DNA of 64,000 bases, from the NCBI RefSeq assembly GCF_002288925.2, contig NW_022098043.1, forward strand, positions 4,818,251 to 4,882,250. The letters are read 5' to 3'. The notes beneath the pieces were generated by a model. The model was given only the letters and a program-made list of their open reading frames with translations. It was not told the origin of the DNA and ran no database searches. The stretch comes from Delphinapterus leucas. Its lineage: Eukaryota > Chordata > Mammalia > Artiodactyla > Monodontidae. Numbering within the stretch: position 1 is the stretch's first letter; the number at the start of each line of letters is the position of its first letter. Shown here piece after piece: positions 14,301-58,329 of the stretch. A program made the position numbers and the translations under genes.

Positions 14301-16528
14301 CCCCAGATCACTAGCAGTGGAGCCGGAAGAGGAAATAGGTCTCCCAGTGCCTCATCCAGTCCTGTTGCAAATGGCTGGGCACTGGGCAGGTCCTGGCTAT
14401 GTCGAAAAACTGCCATTTCTCCAATAGACTGATTTAGTGACATCTTCCCATTTTTGTCTTTTCTGAAGGAGAAACCCCATCCTAACTTTCTCTGCCCAGC
14501 CTTTGCCTCTGCCCCCGAAGCCACCTCTTCCAGGCCCTGGGCAGTATGAGATCGTGGACTACACGGGGCCCCCCAAGCACTTCATCTCCAGTGCATCCTT
14601 CGTATCCAACACCAGCCGGTGGACAGTGGCGCCGTCCCAGCCAGGCCTGCCCGGCTCGCCTGGCCCAGGTCAGAGGATTGCTTTCAGTGATTGTAAAAAC
14701 CAAACCTGGAATTGTTTGTCATTCCTGGGCCATCAAATACCACTGATTTATAGGCTGTTTGCCAAACAGTTTACAGGGGTTAGAGTGGATCTAGAAGACT
14801 TTTCAGCTTACACTTTCAGAGTATGAAAGGTGGGTTTTTGTTGTTTTTTTTTTAATTTATTTTTTTAAGGTGAAAGGGCTCTTAGAGATGATCCAGGTCA
14901 GGGATTTATAACTGAGGACTATGAATGTTTCAAGAGACACAAAGCTGGGCTCCAGGAGGTCTGTGACCCTGAAATAGTCTGCAAATTTGGAGCATGCAGA
15001 TATTATTTTCTGTGGAAAAGAGCCATAGCTTTTGTCTAAAAAGTTCATGTTCTTAAGAATGTTAAATCGTAGGTCTAGTCTGGCGGGGTCACCTCCCAGA
15101 TGGGGAAGGCCCGGAGAGCAAGGTGTCATAGCCCTGCAGAGGGTGAGCGGAGGGCAGAGGCCCAGACGCTCTCGCCTCAACGCCTTGTCTGTCATGAAAT
15201 AAAACAGGGCTCCACCCGAGCAGCTCTTTCAAGCCATATAGTTACCCCCAGGATCTGCCTGAGAGCTGATGGTCTGAGGGACTTGTTCCAGTGGGTGGTC
15301 CCTGCACTCCCCTGCCTACTTGGAGCCCCTAGCTATTTACCACCCCCGACACTGGCCAGAGTTTATGGCATTGGGGAATGACAGGTGCGCTGATGGGCTG
15401 GTGGCGTGGGAGGGGGAAGGCAAGAGCTGAGGTGGCCACCAGACCTGTGAAAGTCAGGCTCTCAATGAGCATCACTGATGCTCCCACCCTGCGGAGGCAA
15501 AGATGACTGAGGCTCAGTGCTGGCCCCCGAGGCGTCCCCTTCCCTCCACACACACAGGTGAGTAAAATGTAAGGTAGGCGGGACAGGGAGAATATCATTC
15601 TCATGGCTCTGTCCTTGGAAACGTAGTGATAAGCCAATAAGATGGTACAGGTTTGACCTACGGGTCATCTGGTCAGTCCAGGCAGAACTCAGCTTGGTCC
15701 CACAAATGTACGAATGCCCCATGGAGTGGTGGTGCCAGGACCCCGGGGACCAGCCGGATCCTCGTCTGACCCTGTTTGGCCCAGTCCTCTAGGAGCTTTC
15801 TCCAAGCATCTTCTCCATGCGGGCACCTGGAGCGCAGGTACAGGCCGGGGCCTGCTGCTGTGATCACCTAGGCCAAGGTGGGCTTCCCTGAGGGCCTCCC
15901 AGAGTAAGTACATGCAGACATCTGCCTTCTTGGCTTCCAGTGGGCGCAGATCTACCTGGACCCCTCAGCAGCTTCCTGAGGGTGTACCGGAGGCCGTGCG
16001 TGGCCCTCGTGAACAAATCAGCATCAACGCAAGAGTTTCCAGCCACCCCAGGTTGTGGTTCCCAAGCCCTGCGTGGTCCTGGCTGCTATTGTGATGGCTT
16101 TCAGTTTTCCCGAAATTTCTGAACTAAATCAAAGCAAACCCGCATTAAGCTGACACCTTGCTTCTATAAGAGTGTTGCTCTATTCATTTCTTTTCAAATT
16201 TCCTACAAAACTCTTTTGTAAATTTTCTTCTGTTAAAAAAGTTAGTGAGTTGAAGAAGGTGGGCAGCCGGAGTTCGAGTCCCGCCTGGGCCAGTTCAGAG
16301 CCGGATGACCTAGGCCCAGTCCCTCCCTCCCTGTCTCCCCACATGTCAGGTGCAGGGGTCCCACCGGCCTCACCCGCTCCAACGCCGAGTGCCAGGACCT
16401 TGAGAATTGGCCTTTTCTCTCTCAACACTGTCTCTCTGTCTCCTCTCACAGCCACATACAAGCCGGAATTCCCTGGAAAGCAGTCCTTTCTCTACAATGA
16501 GGATAAGAAATGGATCCCAGTGTTGTAG
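2241..16528 (+). CDS. STPG1: STPG1, sperm-tail PG-rich repeat protein 1 (3' half of gene, four coding exons)
   Basis: Coding exons at 2241-2349, 6103-6268, 14469-14668 and 16452-16528 join in frame (phases 0/1, 1/2, 2/1, 1/stop; 552 bp) into 183 C-terminal residues ending KKWIPVL. Seen in the sequence: PG-rich repeats GPAPGHYNV (across the first splice), [18 protein letters not shown] and GPATYKP, which is the family signature. All introns are GT-AG and the frame has no stop or frameshift. Known of the family: STPG proteins are linked to sperm flagella, and STPG1 (MAPO2) was reported to act in apoptosis triggered by O6-methylguanine damage. The human protein is about 334 residues, so the missing N-terminal part should lie left of the window. 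The gene converges on GRHL3, as in human 1p36.11. Identity is confident; the exon set is confident from 2241 onward. Confidence 0.93.
2780..2985 (-). repeat. MIR (minus)
   Basis: GGTGAGGAAATGGAGGTCC and CATCACACAGCTAATAAATG mark the reversed MIR core. Confidence 0.75.
3605..3800 (-). repeat. MIR (minus)
   Basis: TACTGTGTGCCAGGAACTTC followed by ATCCCCACTTTACAAGC and GGATTTGAATCCAGC. Confidence 0.75.
4480..5345 (+). mobile_element. Diverged L1 3'-end-like sequence
   Basis: Contains the common old-L1 tail theme (temperature-sensor-like ATAGTATTCCATT, GACATTTAGG-type, GAATTGCT-type, CAAATTGCCCTTCAGC) in order. A/T-rich with no usable frame. Boundaries are approximate. Confidence 0.45.
5690..5970. 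repeat. Opposed MIR pair
   Basis: A minus copy (TACCATGTGCCAGGAAC, about 5690-5795) abuts a plus copy (TATTTCCTCATGTTTGG, GAGGATTAAATGAGCC, about 5800-5970). Confidence 0.6.
6103..6268 (+). CDS. STPG1: STPG1 coding exon B
   Basis: The 166 bp exon follows TTTCTGCTCAG and ends before GTGAGT. It reads [14 protein letters not shown], then [12 protein letters not shown] and [10 protein letters not shown], ending KKTLIP, where the Pro codon is split 2+1. It contains a complete PGPGxYN repeat. Confidence 0.93.
6430..6650 (-). repeat. MIR (minus)
   Basis: TATTGTATGCCAGGAACTT, CATAGAGGAGGAAGCCAGGC and CCACACAGCTAACTTG. Confidence 0.75.
6755..6905 (+). repeat. MIR (plus)
   Basis: TTTGGAGTTGGTCAGACC, CATGCTGTGTGACCG and GTAAAGTGGGGATAAT. 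Confidence 0.75.
7185..7228 (+). repeat. 21-bp direct duplication in STPG1 intron
   Basis: Identical 21-bp copies at 7185-7205 and 7208-7228, separated by two bases (core CCTGGGAGCCTCCAG). Confidence 0.95.
7615..7825 (+). repeat. MIR (plus)
   Basis: GGTTAGCAGACCTGACTG and GTGAGGATTAGATGAGAAAG. Confidence 0.7.
10815..11010 (-). repeat. MIR (minus)
   Basis: CATGGGTCAGGATTGTTACA and AGAGTTTACAGGGGATGC, degraded. Confidence 0.5.
11189..11319 (-). mobile_element. Older tRNA-Glu-derived SINE
   Basis: The minus-strand copy has a T-rich start, GGATCTTAGTTCCCCAACCA and ACCACTGGACCACCAGGGAA. Flanks GTGCTGGGTATTTCTGG (11172-11188) and GTGCTGGGTGTTTCTGG (11320-11336) form a 17-bp duplication with one difference. 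Confidence 0.88.
11735..11900 (-). repeat. MIR (minus)
   Basis: ATAACAACCCTGGGAGGCAG and TTTTACAGATAAAGAAACTG. Confidence 0.85.
12155..12356 (+). mobile_element. CHR-type SINE
   Basis: Near-consensus copy with a clean A10 tail in the STPG1 intron. The duplication AGAATCCGGTGATG (12141-12154) recurs as AGAATCTGGTGAGATG at 12357-12372. Confidence 0.95.
12925..13115 (-). repeat. MIR (minus)
   Basis: TACTGTGTTCAGACGCTCTG through the CAGGAACAGAGAGGTCC core. Confidence 0.6.
14150..14335 (-). repeat. MIR (minus), 135 bp upstream of STPG1 exon C
   Basis: TGAGCTCTCACTTTGTGCTG, ATCTCCTTTAACCCTG and GCAGGCGAGAAGACTGGGG. Confidence 0.7.
14469..14668 (+). CDS. STPG1: STPG1 coding exon C
   Basis: The 200 bp exon begins with the G that completes the split Pro codon and reads [19 protein letters not shown], then [28 protein letters not shown] and GLPGSPGP. 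The donor is CAG/GTCAGA. It has a proline-rich linker followed by one PG repeat. The split Ala codon at its end matches the next exon. Confidence 0.95.
14669..16451 (+). other. STPG1 intron C
   Basis: Unique sequence apart from short A/T-rich runs near 14835-14870. Nothing functional seen. Confidence 0.65.
16452..16528 (+). CDS. STPG1: STPG1 last coding exon and stop
   Basis: The acceptor CTCTCACAG precedes 77 bp that finish the split Ala codon and read [20 protein letters not shown] and IPVL, then TAG at 16526-16528. This is the conserved C-terminus of the family as I know it from human. Confidence 0.96.
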
Positions 16529-18065
16529 TCACCTCATCCGAGCTCAAGGAGACCCCCCCCCCCCCCCCACCTGTCACCCCAGGCACCCCGGATGGTCATT
16601 CAGAGAGCGCCCATCTCGTGTGTGACGCCTGATGACTTGGGACGTCCTTGCCCCCGCCTGGTGTTACAGCTGGCCTGCCGTGCTTGTCCTTGTCCTGAGC
16701 TGCCCCCTGGAGCGTGGACCCCCACCCCACGGACCCCTGTGGATTCCTGAGCAGACAGAGCCCCCTGGGTTACTTGGCCTTGTGCCCTCCGGCCTGGCTC
16801 GGCCCGCCTGCCCTCAGCCCTCAGAGCTCGTGCAGCTCAGGATCCAGTAGGAGGTGGCCGATGGCAGATGCCCCGTCTGGAAGCCTGCTGCTGAGCCAGG
16901 GCTCTGGGGCCGCAGGGTGGGCAGCGCAAGGCCGCGGCCCCGGCACACTCCCATGCTCTGGCCTTGACCTCCAGACTCCTCCCGGAGTTCCAGGAGCCGG
17001 GAAGGCCCACAGGCACTGTGACAGGGACCTGAAGGGGTTGCCTTGCCCTCGCCCCCAGCTCAGCCTCGTGTCTCGCCCTAGGAAGGGCATGGCAGCGTCA
17101 CCGTGGTCACATGAGCTCATCACCCACTTTCAGGAGAGGCCTCCGCATCCATTTGTTGGCTCCACGCACAAAGGGCAGATGTGGGCAGGACCCTCTGGGG
17201 CCAGAGCCCTGGGCACAGCGGTTCTGAGGGACGCCTGCAGGTTCTTACTTTTGCCCGGCCTTTCCCCTTCCCTGGCCTGGTCTCCGTCCCTCCCACCTCA
17301 TGCTCAAGTCCAATATGATCTTTAATGGATCCTTTCTGGCCTGCCAAGTCGGTCCCCCTCAGCAAGAGGATGAGATTCTCAAAGAACCAAGAGGAACTAC
17401 AGTTAACCACACATCCCCTCCTTCCCCAACTATCCACGTGTCTTGGGCTCTTGTAAGTGGAAGCCTCTTGCGCCACCTCCCTCCCCTCCGCATGTCCCTC
17501 CCTTGCCCTTGGCTTTCTCCTTTGACTTTCCTCAGTGACTGTTAGTCCAGAACTGGCCGCTGACTGCCTCTCCCTTCAGGGAGGGGCGGGTGAGGGAGAG
17601 GGAGGGAGAAGGATGGCACAACGGGTCCAGTTAAACAGAGTTCTCATTTCTCACAAAAGCTGGCCTTGTTGTGAACCTCAGATTCCCGCAAGTGCCCCAC
17701 TGCTTTGGGATGAGCGGGAGGCAGCCTGGAGCATGGCGCCAAGAGCGACCAAGGTCTGGACCTAAAGGTGGACACCTTGTGCTGAGTCTGCTCAGGTCCT
17801 TAGCTTCTCCTAGAGGTCAAGAGTCGGATCCGAATTTGGAGGTTCAAGGTCAAGCACTTCCACGTTTGGGCAGGCAAGGCAAGGGAGCAAAACAGGTGAG
17901 GCGAGAGGAGGTCCAGGAGCTGAGGAGGCTGCCCATCTAAAGGCCAGCTACCTATTGCCAGATCTGCAGATTTTTCAAAAGAACCTGGGAAATTTTAAAA
18001 TGTGAAACTTCTTGATCGGAGATGTTAACAACCATATTTCAATTAAAAATTTTTTGTTCAGGCTA
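16529..18065 (+). other. STPG1: STPG1 3'UTR (3' end uncertain)
   Basis: No AATAAA follows the stop on this strand within 2 kb. The best candidate signal is ATTAAA at 18042-18047, followed by a T-rich and then GT-containing stretch. A run of 16 C (16553-16568) begins 24 bases after the stop codon. The body is GC-rich and contains chance ORFs only. The UTR end is inferred. Confidence 0.4.
16553..16568. repeat. (C)16 homopolymer in STPG1 3'UTR
   Basis: Sixteen consecutive C residues immediately downstream of the STPG1 stop codon. The length is likely to vary between individuals and between assemblies. Confidence 0.95.
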
Positions 18066-18565
18066 AAGGAAACTCTTCTGCTAACCATCAATTGTCCACT
18101 TCGGCGCTAGAAATTCCGGAAGACCCCTTTAAGGCTGACACTTGAAGCTGCACCTTTCTTTGAACCCAGACTCTTGACAATAGGGCCAGACCTGAAGGCC
18201 TTGGCTTTTAGGTCCCTCTGACCCTAGGAGACCTTAGCAGGCCACTGGGCTGGAAGCAGCCGGCCCTGGGATCACTGCAGGCAGAGGCTGGCGGGACTGC
18301 ATAGAAAACGAGACAGGCCGCTCCTCCCTGGGGCAGCTGGGCTGAGCACCAGCAGGTGGGGTCTGTCTCTATAGAAACCCCTCCAAGTGGGGTCAGGAAA
18401 GTGGAGAGTCTGGGAAGAGGATGGCCGGGCTGCTCTTGGCCAGTCGGAATCGGGGTATTCCATAGAAGACACGGCTGGAGGTGAGGCCCTGAGCTCAGAG
18501 GGTCTGTCTGGGTTGTACCCAGCCTCTCTGAAGATGTCATAGGCTGCTCACAGCCCTGTCCAGCC

Positions 18566-18725
18566 CTGTGGTTCTCAAGCCCCATCTGTATGGTAGGATC
18601 ACTTGGGGAGCTGTTATAGAGACTGCCCAGGCCCGACCCTCAAAGTTCTGATCTGAGGTAGGGTCTGGGCAGTGGTATCTTTATTAACATTCTTGGTGTG
18701 ATTGCAAAGTGTCTAGTTAGGGTTA
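18566..18725 (+). mobile_element. MER5-like hAT remnant
   Basis: TGTGGTTCTCAAGCCCC start and the GGATCACTTGGGGAGCT core, degraded at its 3' end. Confidence 0.65.
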
Positions 18726-18744
18726 GGATGTACTGCTAGTATTT

Positions 18745-18952
18745 TCCTAAATTTAATGTGCATACAAATCACTTGGAGATCTTATTAAAAGATCTCGGGT
18801 GGGGCCCGAGAGTCTACGTATTTTTTCTTTTTTTTTTTTAAATTGAGATATAATTGAAATATAACATTGTATTGGTTTTAGGTGTGTTTCTAACAAGCCC
18901 CCAGGTGATGCTGATGCTGCTGGCCCATGGACCACACTTAGAGCAGCAAAGG
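18745..18952 (+). mobile_element. MER5-like remnant split by an L1 3' fragment
   Basis: MER5-like sequence at 18745-18820 and again at 18890-18952. Between them lies a T-rich run and an L1-type 3' tail (TTGAGATATAATTGAAATA, TTGTATTGGTTTTAGGTGT), a nested insertion. Confidence 0.6.
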
Positions 18953-19605
18953 TCTAGTAAATACACCTAATTGTGGAGCTCTTCATCTGGCTCTCCGTGT
19001 GTTCATCCAACTGCCTGTCAACCTATTTATCCTTCCCTCCCTCCCTCCTTCTTCCTCCTCATTATTTGTTCATTCCCTCACTCCTGCGTTCCTCATCCAT
19101 CCTTTTCTCCCCTCACTCACTCGCTGTCTACCGTGCAAAGCTACCTGCAGGCAGGGGATGGCAATTCCTCCAGCCACCAGCTGCGTTTGTAGTGACCCCC
19201 GTTTGGAAAGGACTTACCTTCACTCCTTTCACCTTTCCACTCTTTGAAGAAGGACAACCCCGGAATGGCTGCTGTCGGGCTCAGGAGCTGCCCTTTGCTC
19301 CCCGACCTTCTCTGAGGGCAGGACAGAATTTCCTCAAGCCTTTCAGAGCTCTATTTGCTTGAGGTCCAAATGGCCTCCCTAGCCATAGATGGCCTCATCT
19401 GTTGTCTGCTCGTGTGAAGGGGAGAGAAATGGGCCCTGGCATCTTGGCTGGAGGCCGTGGGTGGAGGTGGATGTGGAGCTGCAGGCCCCACCCCTGAGCT
19501 CGGCAGCAGGCTTTGCACTGGTCCCCATAGTTCCCTGTGTGCATTAGTCCAGCCAGACACTGGCAGGTTGCAAAGGCAGCAAGGCCTATGGAACGACGGC
19601 CATAG

Positions 19606-19790
19606 AGCAGTGGTTCTCGACCTTGAGTGCACATTGTAATCACCTGGGGGGCTTTAAAAGTACTGAGGCCTGGGCCCCAACCCCAGAAATTCTGATTTAA
19701 TTGCTGCAGGGTGTGGTCTGGGCAGTGGGGATAAAAGCTGCCTAGGTGATTCCCGTGTGCAATCAAGGTTGAGAAGATCGCCTTCCTGCT
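19606..19790 (+). mobile_element. MER5-like hAT remnant
   Basis: AGCAGTGGTTCTCGACC start, ATTGTAATCACCTGGGG core, and an inverted end around 19741-19785 mirroring the start, as expected of this non-autonomous DNA transposon. Confidence 0.8.
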
Positions 19791-20870
19791 TCTGGAGGCT
19801 CTGGAAGGAAACGAACAGGTGTGGAACACCTCTGCGTGCCTGGCCACGTGCTGATACTCTGCATATGCTCTGCCATTTCACCCTCACGCGGCACCCAGGG
19901 GGACGTAGCAGCGAGGCCCGCAGTGGGCAGAGCAGCTCTGGGTGCTCCATGGGGTCGCTCCAGCAGTGCCGGGCAAGCTGTATTGGAGTCAGAGGCCACA
20001 GGAAACATCAGTAATACTGCCTTTCATGTCAAAGTTTTGATATTTTATCATGTTTTTTTGGCCTTAATTTCAAAAAGCATCGCATTGGACTGTGACTTAA
20101 CTTGGTTACTGAGCTCTTTGGCTCCTCTTAATTTTGTGCCTGAGGCTAGGGCCTCACTTGCCTGACCTGAGTCCTGGCCACAGGGCCTTGAGAATTAGGA
20201 CTCTAGACCTCCTGTCAGAGCCGGAAGGCCCTTGGAGACATCCACGGTTTTCATACTTCTTTTTTTTAAGTTTAGTTCAGACAAAAGTTAATACGAGAAA
20301 TCTTAGTGTGTAAACGAAGGAAAGCAGAGCTGCTCTGACTGAGTCTGGGGAGGATGCCTAAGGGCTGCATGCTGTCTCCTCCCCCACATTGTAGGGGCCT
20401 TTGAGACCCACCAGTGAACCGTGGGGCTCCAAAGATGATAGCTACCCGATGACCCATTTTACAGCCAAAGAAGCTGAGGACTAGAGCTGGTGGTGTGCTG
20501 GTAAGCCAGAAGGGCTGAGGGAGGAAGGAAGCTCTGACTTGCCATTTGTTCTCTAGGGAAAATAAGGCCTTGACTTGTGGCATTTGTCAATTCCTGCGGT
20601 GTAAAAACTCCCTCCAACATACTGACAGGGCGTCACTGACCTCAGAGTCGGGGAGAGACGGCTGGATCGCGTCTGTGAGCGGTAGGAGCCGGCAACAGGA
20701 AAAGTGAGTTGGTCGAGAGCATGGGGGCAGAACTGGCAGGAGAGCGTGGTCACACGGCTCCCAGCCCTGGGCTCTGCCCACTGCCCCAGCTGTGAGGTCC
20801 TTAGCAAGGGCATCCTGGGACTTCTTCCCCTCCAGAGTCAGTGATCCCGACGTCATAACGTTCAGCCTGT

Positions 20871-20918
20871 GGGGCCACACAGGACAGGCCACACAGGACA
20901 GGCCACACAGGACAGGCT
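20871..20918 (+). repeat. 14-bp tandem repeat
   Basis: Unit GGACAGGCCACACA, between two and three copies in a row, within 250 bp of the GRHL3 3' end. Confidence 0.85.
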
Positions 20919-21117
20919 GGGCATCAGGACTCGGCCGCCTTCCATGGTGGCACCTCTGCTTCACCAGGGCCCAGCACTTACCAGCACCCTTCAAGTTCGA
21001 GGCAAACCTCTTACAGGATAGAGAAGGAGAGAGGCCTTGTTTACTTTCGCCCTCTCCTTCTGGAAGACTTTCACAAAAGGAACTAGTGTAGCATTTGAAG
21101 TAATACATACGTAGAAT

Positions 21118-21123
21118 TTTATT
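21118..21123 (-). terminator. GRHL3 polyadenylation signal AATAAA
   Basis: Canonical hexamer (TTTATT on the plus strand), the first one after the GRHL3 stop on the minus strand. Confidence 0.75.
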
Positions 21124-21930
21124 ACTAAATACCATACGAGTATACAAAATGCATAACTGAATAACAGCTAAAAAAATAATCCAAGAAATGTGAAATACAC
21201 ATTTTTTGAAATGATAAAAACGTATCCATGAAAAATATAAAGTGTTGCGCACACATACAATATATACTTACATATAAAACATAAGTGAAAATTGTAAATA
21301 AGAAATGTATACAGCAGTGAGCAGGCATGGCGGTCGCTTTACACCGAGGCCACTTCGTTCCAGTCGGTCGGCTCTGACTGCTGTCCGGTGTGGAGGAAGT
21401 ACATCCATGAGGAGAGTATTTCCACTACAGTGTCTTTCAAAAGTCATTTGCACTAGAAATCAAGTGTTTTCAAGTTAACAACTGACCAAAGGGTGAGGAC
21501 TCATTGGTCTGAAGTTGATGGAAGAGTCAAGAACGGGAAGAGTGAAGTCAGCTTGGGGAGACAGGGCCCACTTCCCCCATCCGAACGGCAGCCCGCAGGA
21601 GAGGGGCTGTAGAGAAGGTCTTCCGAGGAGGAAACAGCCTCTGGGCTTGTTAACCAACATGACGCTGTCTCTGGCTGGGCAGGCCCTGGCCGGAAGTTCA
21701 GAGAATAGATTCAAGCACGAGATGAGGGTTCGGATCAGGACACCTCCCAGGTCCCTTCCTGGCCTTGACGTCTGTGGGTCTGTGACTTGAGGGCCTCTTC
21801 CCTCAGGGAAGGCATTCAAGTAACAGCACTGAGGCATGCGGAGAGGTTGTGTGTGGCGCGGGGCCACTTCCCAGCTGGCTCCTCGCCTGGGGTCCACTTC
21901 AAGAGGTCTGAGGCTGTGGGCGCCCAGGGC
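21118..21930 (-). other. GRHL3: GRHL3 3'UTR
   Basis: About 810 nt from the stop to the only AATAAA on this strand (21123-21118). The distal third is A/T-rich. No repeat insertion is visible in it. Cleavage is expected at roughly 21090-21110. Confidence 0.75.
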
Positions 21931-56372
<34,442 letters not shown>

Positions 56373-56465
56373 CTTCCTGCTCCCAGGCTCCCAGGCTTGA
56401 CGGATGGATCGGCACCGCGCACCAAGGCTCTGCTGACCGCTCGTCTCTAATTCTTGCCTGACACA
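56373..56465 (-). other. GRHL3: GRHL3 5'UTR (start inferred)
   Basis: The bases before the ATG contain no in-frame upstream start in the last 60 nt. The 5' end is inferred at about 56465 from a TATA-like element roughly 30 bp further upstream. It could equally be dispersed. Confidence 0.5.
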
Positions 56466-56492
56466 GACATTCCCTGCCCAGGGAAGTGTTTG

Positions 56493-56499
56493 ATTTATG
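56493..56499 (-). promoter_or_regulatory. TATA-like box of GRHL3
   Basis: CATAAAT on the minus strand, about 120 bp upstream of the ATG and 65 bp downstream of a CCAAT box. It is a weak match to TATA, but its position is right for initiation near 56465. Confidence 0.4.
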
Positions 56500-56528
56500 T
56501 TGAGGTTTCAGTGACGGGATTCTGCTGA

Positions 56529-56613
56529 CAGGTAGGTTCCCGGCAGCTCTGCCGCTGATTGGCTACAGGTACAGGTGCCGGCGACAGCAGGTATACCTCA
56601 ACAGGTGCAGCTG
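56529..56613 (-). promoter_or_regulatory. Cluster of ZEB-type E-boxes in the GRHL3 proximal promoter
   Basis: Plus-strand CAGGTA at 56529-56534, 56566-56571 and 56588-56593; CAGGTG at 56572-56577 and 56602-56607; CAGCTG at 56608-56613. Five CAGGTR sites, all in one orientation, lie within 79 bp. ZEB1/ZEB2 and SNAIL proteins bind such sites to repress epithelial genes; binding here is inferred. Confidence 0.6.
56558..56562 (-). promoter_or_regulatory. CCAAT box of GRHL3 promoter
   Basis: AGCCAATCAG on the minus strand around 56557-56564, a good NF-Y-type context about 190 bp upstream of the ATG and embedded in the E-box cluster. Confidence 0.55.
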
Positions 56614-56635
56614 TTAACTCATGGCCTGCCGAGCT

Positions 56636-56645
56636 GGGGGCGGAG
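56636..56645. promoter_or_regulatory. GC box (Sp/KLF type)
   Basis: GGGGGCGGAG, about 265 bp upstream of the GRHL3 ATG. Matches the Sp1/KLF core GGGCGG. Confidence 0.5.
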
Positions 56646-56994
56646 CCATGGGTGGAGCTGGCCAATTCCTTCCTTGGTGAGGGGGTGGGGGGTGGAGATT
56701 AAGGAGGAGGGAGGAGAAAAAAATGTTGGAGAGAAGATAGCCAGAGGAAAAGTACAGGGACAAACAGATACTTGGCTGCAGGAAACCTCGATTCCTGTTT
56801 CTAGTTAGTATCCTGGATACCCCGGAACATCCCCCCACTCCCGCAAATTCCTTGGGCCCCTCTTCTACCCAGCATCAACTACTTCACAGCCACCAGGGAA
56901 TTCTCAAAGGAGAGAGCAGATCTTCCCCTGTGGGTCTCTGTAAAAGTTCCCTTTCTTTTTCCTAGAGCTTCCCTTTAAGATAACGACATCTTAT

Positions 56995-57195
56995 TTCTGA
57001 ATAGTCTTCTACAGTTATTCAGGTGATTTCTTTTGACTTTCACAGTGACCCACTGTGGTAGCTATGATTATCACGCTCTCTTCCTCCCCAATACACACAC
57101 TTCACAGGTGAGGAAATGGAAGCCAGAGAGGTAACGTGACTTGCCCAAGGGCATGAGCTAGTGAGTGTCAGAGCCCAGATCTGAATCTTCAGTCA
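56995..57195 (-). repeat. MIR (minus) upstream of GRHL3
   Basis: TTCACAGGTGAGGAAATGGA and ACGTGACTTGCCCAAGGGC. Confidence 0.8.
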
Positions 57196-58329
57196 TCTCA
57201 CTGCAAATTTGGCTTTCCCTTTGAGCTGAAGTCAGTGGCCACAATTCAGCAGACATTTATTGAGCACCTGTGGTGTGCCAGGCCCTACTCTGGGTTCTGA
57301 GGTGACAGAGGCCAAAAAGACAGGGTCACTGCTCTTAGAGGAGTTTATAGTCTGGGGGAGGGGGTGTTGGTGGTGTGGGGGGGTGGGGCAGTAGGGTGGG
57401 AGGCAGCCTGTTATTTGGTGTGATACAGATCTCAATGAGGGGTGAGCAAACCACATACCTCCGGCCAGCACAGAAGGGATGGAAAAGTCGAAGTCAGTCA
57501 CCTCCAAAGCCTTAGCTCGCCAGTCATTTCACAAACTCTGATAAGTGCTTCATTCTGTGTTGGAAACGCAGGAGAAATCAGTTGCCCGTTAGACTAAGTA
57601 ATTGTGAATGATTGCCATGAGCTGTCTCCTGTAAAAAACAAGGTTGGTAAACCCAGAAGGTCCACAAACACAGACAGGAGAATGCTAGAGGGTTTTTTTA
57701 GAGCTTCCACCAGGATTAATTTGAAACTGAATCTAAGCCAATCTTGGTACCTTTTGTTTCTCCTTTCTCTCTTTCTGTTCTCCCCCCACCACCCCCCTTT
57801 TGGCAAATTATCTCTTTGCTCTGTCTTCCTGGGAGCCTCACCTTGGCCCACTCCTTTCTCTCTCACGGAAAGGCGGGGTTTCAGCTACTCCTGCCAATTT
57901 GATGGAGGTTTTCAACGTAAGGTAAGGATCCAGAGGAGCCCCCTTGGGGTGCAGTCATGCCTATGGAAAGGGGGTACCGGATTTGAGAACTGTCAGAGGT
58001 TGGTTTCTCACTGGAGGCTGTGTTGGGGATAGCCAAGGGGGTCGTGACAAATAATAGCAAATAATAATTGCTAATGAAGCCACCTCCTCAGAGCAGGCCT
58101 CTCCTGCCACCCTTGTCAAAGCAGACATTCAGTCACTGTATCACACCACTTAGTTTGGGTCTCTGCAAATCCCTTATGACTTTTGGACATGTTTCTAATT
58201 GTTTATTGTCTTTCTCCCCTTCTTCTGGAGTGTGAACTCCATAAGAGCAGAGACCTTGTCTGTCTTGTTCACTGTTGTAGCTTCAGCGCCTTCCACAGTG
58301 TCTGGCACATGGTGGGCGTTCAGTGTACC

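Larger units (their letters stand above)
6269..14468 (+). other. STPG1 intron B (8.2 kb)
   Basis: Contains MIRs, the 21-bp duplication, one young and one older SINE. The stretch 7830-10800 is largely unique sequence with chance ORFs on both strands and no exon I can support. Confidence 0.7.
18066..21117. other. Intergenic gap between convergent STPG1 and GRHL3
   Basis: Three MER5-like remnants, a CCTCC-rich pyrimidine stretch (19030-19140) and a 14-bp tandem repeat. No gene recognised. Confidence 0.65.

Noticed and set aside
16714..17325. 203-codon open frame on the plus strand
   Set aside because: Falls in the STPG1 3'UTR and is proline/serine/glycine-rich without any family signature. GC-rich sequence yields such frames.
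20587..21252. 221-codon open frame on the minus strand
   Set aside because: Overlaps the GRHL3 3'UTR and poly(A) signal, with no domain; the A/T-rich half gives hydrophobic nonsense.
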